Below, one piece after another: positions 1 through 5,103 of a stretch of 5,781 bases of DNA. The notes beneath the pieces are model-generated. The model was not told where the DNA came from, searched no databases, and saw only the letters and a program-made list of their open reading frames with translations. Source of the DNA: Candidatus Dormiibacterota bacterium. Lineage in GTDB: Bacteria > Chloroflexota > Dormibacteria > Aeolococcales > Aeolococcaceae. The stretch is from contig PLDZ01000249.1 in the NCBI GenBank assembly GCA_003136295.1, forward strand, positions 354 to 6,134, written 5' to 3'. Both the position numbers and the translations under genes were made by a program. Each line of letters begins with the position of its first letter. Position 1 is the stretch's first letter.

Positions 1-296
1 CCGGTGATCGCGACACAGACCACGTCGGCATCCATGGCCGCGATCTCACAGGCGGCATCGATGCCGGCCGCGCAGCCCGGGGGCAATACGGTGTTTGCGC
101 CGGCGTGCACGAGCGCGGTGCGCGTGACCCCGAACCGGGTCGCGATCGCCGCGAGGGCGGCGCCGTTGCTCCCCGCCACCGCGCCGACCAGCGTGAATCG
201 ATCGGGAAACCTGGCGATGACGTCACACGCCTGACGGCCGATCGAACCGGTCGCGCCCAGCAGGACGACGCGTCGGCGGGGCGTGGGGAGTGTCAC
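1..296 (-). CDS. dxr: 1-deoxy-D-xylulose 5-phosphate reductoisomerase, N-terminal part
   Basis: Dxr (IspC) rearranges and reduces DXP to 2-C-methyl-D-erythritol 4-phosphate with NADPH, the committed step of the MEP isoprenoid pathway. Only the first 98 codons are in the window; the gene runs off its left end. The product starts with a basic RRR stretch and then VVLLGATGSIG (10-20), the NADPH-binding loop typical of the family. A VGAVAGSN strand-turn (37-44) and a second strand, ADVVCVAIT (90-98), follow, as expected of the Rossmann domain; family length is about 380-400 aa. The GTG at 296-294 is chosen because it places the first beta strand near residue 10, as in other Dxr proteins. A GAGG lies 13 bases upstream, a somewhat long spacing. 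An in-frame GTG at 335 would add 13 unconserved residues. It follows cdsA after 58 bp. Confidence 0.92.
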   Translation of the reverse strand, partial: MTLPTPRRRVVLLGATGSIGRQACDVIARFPDRFTLVGAVAGSNGAALAAIATRFGVTRTALVHAGANTVLPPGCAAGIDAACEIAAMDADVVCVAIT

Positions 297-354
297 TTGT
301 GCGCAGATGCCTCGGTTCGCAGTAGAGCAGAGCACGCCACCGCTTTCACCGGGG

Positions 355-1164
355 TTACGGGAATGCGATCAGCTTCAGGTAGCAATATACGACTGGCGCG
401 AGCAGGACAAGGCTGTCGGCCCTGTCGAGGATCCCTCCGTGACCGGGGATCAGGGTTCCGGAGTCCTTCACCCCGGCCTCACGCTTGATCGCTGATTCCA
501 CGAGGTCTCCACCCTGCGCCGCGACCGCCATGAGGGCGCCGAGACCGGCGCCGAGCGGGACGCTGATACCGATCAGCCATGGGCCGGCGAGGGCGCCGAC
601 CAGCAGTGACGCCACGGCACCGGCGACCGCCCCTTCGATGGACTTGCGCGGCGAGATCGAATGGAAAAACGGGTGGCGGCCGATCGCGGAACCGACGAAG
701 TACGCGGCCGAGTCGCCGATCACCGCACCTGCCAGGGCGAGGACGACGAGCCGGAATCCGAGGTGGTTGGCGTCCGGGACGTGCCAGCGGTAGATCGCCA
801 CCCAGAAACCGAGACAGAGCCCGATGTAGGCGGCCCCGCCGACGGCGAGCGCCCAGCCGGCGAAGCTTTGCCGGATTCCGAGACCGGCCAGCAGGCCGAC
901 GACGGCGGCCGCCGCGAATGCCCAGTCCGCCGCCATGTCCGATGCCGGCAGTGCGAAGCGAATCCCGAGCCAGACGCTGAGCGGCAGGATCAACCAGACG
1001 GGTGGAGTCGGGCCCATCCGCCCGAGGAGTCCTCGGAGTTCCCACGCTCCGATCAGCGCGCCCGCTCCGACCACGGTGGCGACCGCCGGCGTGCCGATCC
1101 AGAGGGCGGCGGCGATGATCGCCACCAGGACCACCCCCGAGGCCACTCGGACGGCGAGATTCAT
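355..1164 (-). CDS. cdsA: Phosphatidate cytidylyltransferase (CDP-diglyceride synthase)
   Basis: CdsA is an integral membrane enzyme that converts phosphatidic acid and CTP to CDP-diacylglycerol, the precursor of all major bacterial phospholipids. The 269-residue product is strongly hydrophobic, with about eight likely membrane segments (for example around 7-40, 55-72, 82-97, 101-125, 136-158, 178-200 and 252-267). The complete family signature lies at 224-250: SAIKRE, then KDSGTLIPGHGGILDRAD, including the two Asp-containing metal-binding positions. A second conserved block, GDSAAYFVG (150-158) followed by SPRKSIEGAVAG (171-182), also matches. Length is normal for the family (E. coli 285). 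The ATG lies in an ATGA overlap with uppS and has only a weak purine stretch upstream, so translation is probably coupled to uppS. Confidence 0.96.
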   Translation of the reverse strand: MNLAVRVASGVVLVAIIAAALWIGTPAVATVVGAGALIGAWELRGLLGRMGPTPPVWLILPLSVWLGIRFALPASDMAADWAFAAAAVVGLLAGLGIRQSFAGWALAVGGAAYIGLCLGFWVAIYRWHVPDANHLGFRLVVLALAGAVIGDSAAYFVGSAIGRHPFFHSISPRKSIEGAVAGAVASLLVGALAGPWLIGISVPLGAGLGALMAVAAQGGDLVESAIKREAGVKDSGTLIPGHGGILDRADSLVLLAPVVYCYLKLIAFP

Positions 1165-1955
1165 TCCGCCCGGTTGGCGTGCTGCACGTTGCCGGCGTGG
1201 GCGGGGACGCGCTCGACCGGCTCCGGGATCGCGCCGAACTTGCGCTCGCGACTGGAGAAATCGGCGAGCGCATCGTGAATTGCTCGCTCGCCGAAATCGG
1301 GCCAGAGCGTGTCGGTGACGTACAGCTCGGCGTAGGCGGCCTGCCAGAGCAGGAAGTTGCTGATCCGGAGCTCCCCCGCCGTGCGCACGATCAGGTCGGG
1401 ATCCGGAAGGCCGCGGGTGTAGAGCCCGCTGCTGATCGTGGCCTCGTCGAGCGATGTCAGATCGGCACCGGAGCCGGCCATCTCTCGAATCGCATCGACG
1501 ATCTCACGCCGGCCCCCGTAGTTGATAGCAACGTTGAGGATCGCCGACGTGTCGCCTGCCGTGAGTGCCTCAGCCTGCGCCACCTTGCGCCGGAGGGATT
1601 CACTCAGCCGCGCCCGGTCACCGAGCACGCGGATCTGCACGCCGTTCTCGTGCAGCTCACCGACCTCACGATCGATGGTCTCGCCGAACAGGCGCATGAG
1701 CGCGGTCACTTCGCCGCGCGGCCGCTGCCAGTTCTCCGTGCTGAATGCGTAGAGCGTGAGGATGTGGACACCGGCCTCATGGCACGCCTCCATGACCGGA
1801 CGGATCGCCCGCACACCTGCGCGGTGACCGGCGACGCGCGGGAGGTGGCGCTGCCGCGCCCACCGACCGTTGCCGTCCATGATGATGCCGACATGCCGCG
1901 GAAGATCTGCCCTTGCGGGGAGCGGGATCGCGGCGGGATCGGGTGGGCGCTGCAT
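1161..1955 (-). CDS. uppS: Isoprenyl transferase (undecaprenyl diphosphate synthase type)
   Basis: UppS condenses isopentenyl diphosphate units onto farnesyl diphosphate with cis stereochemistry. The C55 product is the lipid carrier for peptidoglycan and other wall polymers. The 264-residue soluble protein has HVGIIMDGNGRWA (21-33), in which Asp27 corresponds to the catalytic Mg-binding Asp of the family. It also has AFSTENWQRP (70-79), NYGGRREI (145-152), and the diphosphate-binding DPDLIVRTAGE (185-195) leading into RISNFLLWQAAYAEL (197-211) and LWPDF (217-221). The common RTGGE or RTSGE is RTAGE here. The first ~20 residues are Pro-rich and outside the fold. The ATG at 1955 has no strong Shine-Dalgarno. 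Chain length cannot be proven from sequence, so another cis-prenyl transferase product is possible. The stop overlaps the cdsA start (ATGA). Its substrates ultimately come from the pathway that dxr begins. Confidence 0.95.
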   Translation of the reverse strand: MQRPPDPAAIPLPARADLPRHVGIIMDGNGRWARQRHLPRVAGHRAGVRAIRPVMEACHEAGVHILTLYAFSTENWQRPRGEVTALMRLFGETIDREVGELHENGVQIRVLGDRARLSESLRRKVAQAEALTAGDTSAILNVAINYGGRREIVDAIREMAGSGADLTSLDEATISSGLYTRGLPDPDLIVRTAGELRISNFLLWQAAYAELYVTDTLWPDFGERAIHDALADFSSRERKFGAIPEPVERVPAHAGNVQHANRAE

Positions 1956-2013
1956 TTTGGTGCTCGGGGTCAGAACGCCCCGAAGGCTTCGGCCGTTTCG
2001 GCGCTGGTCTCCG

Positions 2014-2607
2014 TCAGACCTCGAGGATCTCAGCCTCCTTCCTCTGGATGGCGTCGTCGATCCTGGCGATGAACTGATCCGTGATCTTCTGCGCTTCGGT
2101 GAGTTTGGAGGCCACCTCGTCCTTGCTCACGTGGCCATCCTTCTCGACTCGGCGGAGATGATCGACCTCGTCGCGGCGGATATTTCGCACCGCGACACGC
2201 GCCTCCTCGGCCTTGCGGTGGATGACCTTGACGAGCTCCTTGCGCCGCTCCTCGGTGAGCTGGGGGATCGCGACGCGGATCACCTGGCCGTCGTTGCTGG
2301 GGTTGAGCCCGAGGTCGCTCTTCTGGATTGCCTTCTCGATGGCACCGAGCGACGTGCGGTCGTATGGCTGAATGACCAGCATGCTGGCTTCCGGAACGCT
2401 GATCCCTGCGATGCTCTGGAGTGGTGTCGGGGAGCCGTAATAATCGACGTGCAAACGCTCCAGGAGCGCGGGCGACGCGCGCCCGGTGCGCACCGTCATC
2501 AATTCACGGTGCAGGGCCTCGACGCTCTTCTCCATGCGCTGGTGCGCGTCGGCGAGCCGCTGCGCAATCTGTTGCTCTGGGTCGTCGGTCTTGTCGCGGT
2601 CGGTCAC
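2014..2607 (-). CDS. frr: Ribosome recycling factor
   Basis: Frr (RRF) works with EF-G to split post-termination ribosomes from mRNA. The 197-residue product shows the family blocks in order: RTGRASPALL (40-49), YYGSPTPL (56-63), SDLGLNP (97-103), LTEERRKELVK (117-127) and RVAVRNIRRD (137-146). These cover the long three-helix domain I and the small beta domain II. Usual length is about 185 aa; the extra 12 residues are an acidic N-terminal segment (MTDRDKTDDPEQ). The start is GTG, overlapping the pyrH stop in GTGA, with GGAGG 10 bases upstream. The next in-frame start (ATG, residue 25) would remove part of the first helix, so the GTG is preferred. It is followed by a 58-bp gap before uppS. 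Confidence 0.97.
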   Translation of the reverse strand: MTDRDKTDDPEQQIAQRLADAHQRMEKSVEALHRELMTVRTGRASPALLERLHVDYYGSPTPLQSIAGISVPEASMLVIQPYDRTSLGAIEKAIQKSDLGLNPSNDGQVIRVAIPQLTEERRKELVKVIHRKAEEARVAVRNIRRDEVDHLRRVEKDGHVSKDEVASKLTEAQKITDQFIARIDDAIQRKEAEILEV

Positions 2608-3392
2608 TCGGCGTCAGCCTCCGCGTCGACGCGGGTCCCGATCTGCTCACCGAGGATCACCCGCTCCATGTTGCCCTGGGTGAAGAGGTTGAAGACGATG
2701 ATCGGCATGCGGTTGTCCATGCACAGGGTCACGGCCGTGCTGTCCATGATGGCGAGCCCGCGATTGAGGACATCCATGTAGGTCAGGTTCTGCAACCGGG
2801 TGGCCGTGGTGACCTTGTTGGGATCCGCGCTGTAGATGCCGTCGACCTTGGTCGCCTTGAGCAGCACGTCGGCACCGATCTCGACCGCACGCAGCGCCGC
2901 CGTCGTGTCGGTCGTGAAGAACGGATTGCCGGTGCCGGCGGCGAGGATGACAAGGCGCCCTTTCTGGAGGTGGCGGATGGCGCGCCTCGGGATGAAGGGC
3001 TCGGCGACCTGCTGCATCGCGATCGCGCTCTGCAGCCGGCAGTCGATCCCGAACTGCTCGATGGCGTCGCGAAGCGCCAGCGCGTTGATCACCGTGGCGA
3101 GCATGCCCATGTAGTCGGCCGTGACCCGGTCGATCCCATGCTGCGCCGCCTCGGTGCCACGCACGATGTTGCCGCCGCCCACAACGATGGCGACCTGCAC
3201 GCCGCGCGCGACGATGTGAGTCAATTGCTCGGCGATATGGCGCGCCGCCCCGTAGTCGATACCGTAGCCGGCGGTTCCGAGGAGCGCCTCGCCCCCGAGC
3301 TTGAGGATGACCCGGCCGAACACCGGCCGGCGTCCGTCATCGGCTCGTGCGGCCACCTCGGCAAGCTCCACGCTCTCGGCTCCGAGGCTCAC
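2604..3392 (-). CDS. pyrH: Uridylate kinase (UMP kinase)
   Basis: PyrH phosphorylates UMP to UDP with ATP, the step feeding UTP and CTP synthesis; bacterial PyrH is a hexamer of the amino acid kinase fold and is normally activated by GTP and inhibited by UTP. In the 262-residue product VILKLGGEALLG (28-39) is the N-terminal phosphate-binding block. VVGGGNIVRG (70-79), TADYMGMLAT (91-100), AAGTGNPFFTTDTTAALRAV (151-170), KATKVDGIYSADP (179-191) and AIMDSTAVTLCMDN (214-227) are family motifs. The usual KLSGEAL reads KLGGEAL. The chosen start is the GTG at 3392-3390, overlapping the tsf stop in GTGA. It gives about 16 residues more than E. coli PyrH before the first strand and has no clear Shine-Dalgarno of its own, so translation would depend on coupling. 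In-frame GTG codons at residues 8, 13 and 24 are alternatives; that at 24 would give a 239-aa protein of usual length. Confidence 0.96.
   Translation of the reverse strand: MSLGAESVELAEVAARADDGRRPVFGRVILKLGGEALLGTAGYGIDYGAARHIAEQLTHIVARGVQVAIVVGGGNIVRGTEAAQHGIDRVTADYMGMLATVINALALRDAIEQFGIDCRLQSAIAMQQVAEPFIPRRAIRHLQKGRLVILAAGTGNPFFTTDTTAALRAVEIGADVLLKATKVDGIYSADPNKVTTATRLQNLTYMDVLNRGLAIMDSTAVTLCMDNRMPIIVFNLFTQGNMERVILGEQIGTRVDAEADAE
2618..2622 (-). promoter_or_regulatory. Ribosome binding site of frr
   Basis: GGAGG within the end of pyrH lies 10 bases before the GTG at 2607. It supports that GTG as the frr start although the protein is then longer than usual. Confidence 0.8.
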
Positions 3393-4030
3393 TCGGCGAC
3401 CGGTGCAGCCGCGCCATTACTCTCGGTGCTCTCACCGCCCACGGCGAAGCGGGCGAAGCGGGCCACCGAGATGTTCTCGCCGAGCTTGGCGACGGCTTCG
3501 GTCACCAGGTCACCGACCTTCTTCTTGTCGTCCTTGATCCACGGTTGCTCGAGCAGACAGATCTGCGCGTAGAAAGCATCCAGTTTGCCGGTGAGGATCT
3601 TCTCGACGATGTTCTCCGGCTTGCCCTGCACCTGCTCGCGATAGACGGCTCGCTCACGCTCGACAAGCTCGGCGGGGACGTCCTCGCGCCGGACGTACGT
3701 CGGAGCCATGCCGACGACCTGGAGCGCAAGCGTGTGCGCGAGGTGCTTGAAATCGTCGGTCTTGGCGACGAAATCGGATTCGCAGTTGAGCTCGATGAGC
3801 GCGCCCTGCCTGGCCATACCACCGGCATGGTGGATGTACGCCTCGACCAGGCCCTCGTTGGTACTGCGCCCCGCCTTTGCAGCTGCACGCGAAAATCCCT
3901 TGGCGCGCAACCAGTCCTCGGCTTTGTCCATGTCGCCGTCGGATTCCACCAGGGCGCGTTTACAGTCCATCATCCCCGCGCCAGTGCGCTCTCGCAAGGC
4001 CTTGACCATTGCCGCGGTGACCTCTGCCAT
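3389..4030 (-). CDS. tsf: Translation elongation factor Ts (EF-Ts)
   Basis: EF-Ts is the guanine nucleotide exchange factor that releases GDP from EF-Tu in the cytoplasm. The 213-residue product has an N-terminal UBA-like domain (about 1-55) with the first family signature LRERTGAGMMDCKRAL (12-27). The core follows, with the second signature ELNCESDFVAK (80-90). There the usual TDFV is SDFV, a conservative change. The later block LLEQPWIKDDKKKVGDLV (159-176) is typical of short EF-Ts proteins. E. coli EF-Ts is 283 aa; the ~200-220 aa form with a reduced core, as in Thermus and cyanobacteria, fits here. The C-terminus ends in a short Ser/Ala-rich tail (about 200-213). The ATG at 4030-4028 overlaps the rpsB stop by one base and has a strong Shine-Dalgarno. 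The stop overlaps the pyrH GTG start in GTGA. Confidence 0.97.
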   Translation of the reverse strand: MAEVTAAMVKALRERTGAGMMDCKRALVESDGDMDKAEDWLRAKGFSRAAAKAGRSTNEGLVEAYIHHAGGMARQGALIELNCESDFVAKTDDFKHLAHTLALQVVGMAPTYVRREDVPAELVERERAVYREQVQGKPENIVEKILTGKLDAFYAQICLLEQPWIKDDKKKVGDLVTEAVAKLGENISVARFARFAVGGESTESNGAAAPVAE

Positions 4031-4944
4031 CAGCTCGTTGCCTCCCCATCGGAAGCCGCTGCCCCGGCCACCGCGGGTTCCGGTGTTGCCGCTGCGGCAG
4101 CCGCCTCCTCCGCGGGCGCCTGCTCCGCGGCGATCGCGTCAGCATGTGCCGCGGCTGCGGCAGCCTGCTCGGCCGCGACGACCGCGGCGGCCTCGGCCGC
4201 GACGGCCGCTTCGCGCTCGCGCTGCTCGGCCTCCTGGCGTTCCTGCATCTCGCGCTCGGTGAATTGCTGCAGCCCTTCGGCGATCGCCTTGCCGATTTCG
4301 GTCACGATCAGGCGGCAGCTGCGCATGGCGTCGTCGTTGCCCGGGATCACCACCTGGATGTCGTCGGGGTCGCAGTTGGTGTCGACGATCGCGACGATCG
4401 GGATGTTCAGCTTGTTGGCCTCGGTGACTGCGATGCGCTCTTTCTTGCAGTCAATGACGAAGACCGCACCCGGAAGTCGCTTCATGTCGGCCATGCCCGC
4501 GAAGTTGTTCTCGAGGCGCTCGAGGTCGTCCTTCGCGTCGTTTGCCTCCTTCCCGCTCATGCGCTCGAAGTCGCCCTTCGATTGCATCACGCGAAGCTCC
4601 GCAAGGCGGCGCAGGCGGCGTTGGATGACCGTGAAGTTGGTGAGCATCCCGCCCATCCAGCGATGGGTGACGTAGGCCTGGCCGGTGTTCCGGCAGACCT
4701 CCTCGATGACGTCCTGGGCCTGCTTCTTGGTACCGACGAAGAGGACCTTCTGGCCGCTCCCGACGATATCCCTGAGGTACTCGCAGGCGACGTCGAGCTG
4801 CTTCTGGGTCTGCTCGAGGTCGATGATGTGGATGCCGTTGCGCGCCGTGAAGATGTACGGGCGCATCCGGGGATTCCACCGGCTGGTCTGGTGGCCGAAG
4901 TGGACTCCGGCTTCCAGCAGCTGGCGCAGTGTTACTGCCGGCAT
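4030..4944 (-). CDS. rpsB: 30S ribosomal protein S2
   Basis: S2 is a late-assembling protein of the small ribosomal subunit, bound between head and body, and helps recruit S1 in many bacteria. The 304-residue product starts MPAVTLRQLLEAGVHFGHQ, the standard S2 N-terminus. Other family blocks are RWNPRMRPYIF (22-32), the ARNGIHIIDLEQT block (34-46), VLFVGTKKQAQ (67-77), RWMGGMLTNF (95-104), IPIVAIVDTNCDPD (181-194) and VIPGNDDAMRS (199-209). The conserved core ends near residue 227. After it come a charged, probably helical stretch (228-245, rich in E, R and Q) and an Ala-rich acidic tail (246-304) in which over half the residues are alanine and none is Lys or Arg. E. coli S2 is 241 aa, so the tail adds about 60 residues. 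The stop overlaps the tsf start by one base (TGATG). As the first gene after the spacer, it probably heads the operon. Confidence 0.98.
   Translation of the reverse strand: MPAVTLRQLLEAGVHFGHQTSRWNPRMRPYIFTARNGIHIIDLEQTQKQLDVACEYLRDIVGSGQKVLFVGTKKQAQDVIEEVCRNTGQAYVTHRWMGGMLTNFTVIQRRLRRLAELRVMQSKGDFERMSGKEANDAKDDLERLENNFAGMADMKRLPGAVFVIDCKKERIAVTEANKLNIPIVAIVDTNCDPDDIQVVIPGNDDAMRSCRLIVTEIGKAIAEGLQQFTEREMQERQEAEQREREAAVAAEAAAVVAAEQAAAAAAHADAIAAEQAPAEEAAAAAATPEPAVAGAAASDGEATS
4041..4047 (-). promoter_or_regulatory. Ribosome binding site of tsf
   Basis: GGGGAGG, inside the last codons of rpsB, lies 10 bases before the tsf ATG. It is the strongest Shine-Dalgarno in the window. Together with the TGATG junction it suggests both coupled re-initiation and independent loading of ribosomes on tsf. 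Confidence 0.85.
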
Positions 4945-4953
4945 GGGCGGTCG

Positions 4954-4958
4954 CTCCT
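4954..4958 (-). promoter_or_regulatory. Ribosome binding site of rpsB
   Basis: AGGAG sits 9 bases before the ATG at 4944. This decides the start of rpsB. The frame is open upstream to a GTG at 5022, but those 26 extra residues are Pro/Gly-rich, lie in the leader inverted repeat and resemble nothing in S2. A second GGAGG at 4980-4976 has no start codon at a usable distance. Confidence 0.85.
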
Positions 4959-4979
4959 GTTGGGGTGGTGTGGTGCCTC

Positions 4980-5046
4980 CGTCCGGGGTGAACCGCGGCG
5001 GCGACCCGGGGGCACCGGGCACCCGCCGGCCGCGTGAAACCGGACG
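4980..5046 (-). promoter_or_regulatory. Nested inverted repeat in rpsB 5' leader (possible S2 autoregulatory element)
   Basis: The transcript strand carries a perfect 7-bp outer stem, CGTCCGG (5046-5040) with CCGGACG (4986-4980). Inside it is a second hairpin: CGGCGG (5028-5023) pairs with CCGCCG (5001-4996), and after a small internal loop CCCGG (5019-5015) pairs with CCGGG (5009-5005) around a 5-base loop. The structure ends about 35 bases before the rpsB start and has no U tract, so it does not look like an intrinsic terminator. In gammaproteobacteria S2 represses rpsB-tsf through the rpsB leader; a similar role here is only inferred. GC-rich sequence forms stems readily, so confidence is limited. 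Confidence 0.35.
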
Positions 5047-5060
5047 TGTGAGATGACCGG

Positions 5061-5069
5061 AGTGTACCA
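5061..5069 (-). promoter_or_regulatory. Candidate extended -10 promoter for the rpsB operon
   Basis: On the minus strand the hslU-rpsB spacer contains TGGTACACT, which fits an extended -10 element (TGn followed by TACACT, four of six matches to TATAAT). No convincing -35 hexamer lies 16-18 bases upstream; the best there is GTGTAG-like. Transcription would start near 5054 and give a leader of roughly 110 nt. It is the most AT-rich promoter-like word in an otherwise very GC-rich spacer, and an operon promoter is expected here. This is inference from one motif. Confidence 0.35.
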
Positions 5070-5103
5070 GCCCGGCCGGCTCCCTACACCCGGGCAGGCC
5101 GGC

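Noticed and set aside
297..354. The frr-uppS and cdsA-dxr gaps are both exactly 58 bp
   Set aside because: The sequences do not resemble each other, and the second length depends on the chosen dxr start; coincidence.
1980..1992. Palindrome CCGAAGGCTTCGG in the frr-uppS gap
   Set aside because: Only four pairs can form around a usable loop and no U run follows on the transcript strand; it sits within what appears to be one operon. Too little to call a terminator or operator.
2421..3572. 383-codon plus-strand open frame antisense to frr, pyrH and tsf
   Set aside because: Covers three conserved genes in the opposite direction, rich in Arg, Asp and His as expected of a shadow frame; no recognisable domain or ribosome binding site.
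3347..4675. 442-codon open frame on the plus strand, antisense to tsf and rpsB
   Set aside because: It lies fully opposite two well-identified genes, its protein is low complexity (Ala/Ser runs mirroring the Ala-rich S2 tail) and resembles no family. High GC produces long antisense frames.
4945..5022. GTG start at 5022 giving S2 a 26-residue N-terminal extension
   Set aside because: The extension is Pro/Gly-rich, unlike S2, and would start inside the leader inverted repeat; ATG at 4944 has AGGAG at ideal spacing and matches the family N-terminus.
4144..5037. 297-codon plus-strand open frame antisense to rpsB
   Set aside because: Leu/Asp/Val-rich shadow of the rpsB frame, extending into the leader; no family resemblance.
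5070..5102. Possible terminator after hslU: competing stems CCGGCC/GGCCGG (5102-5097 with 5077-5072) and GCCCGG/CCGGGC (5095-5090 with 5075-5070)
   Set aside because: Stems are short, have loops of 14 or more bases, exclude each other, and no U tract follows. Chance pairing in GC-rich sequence is the simpler view.
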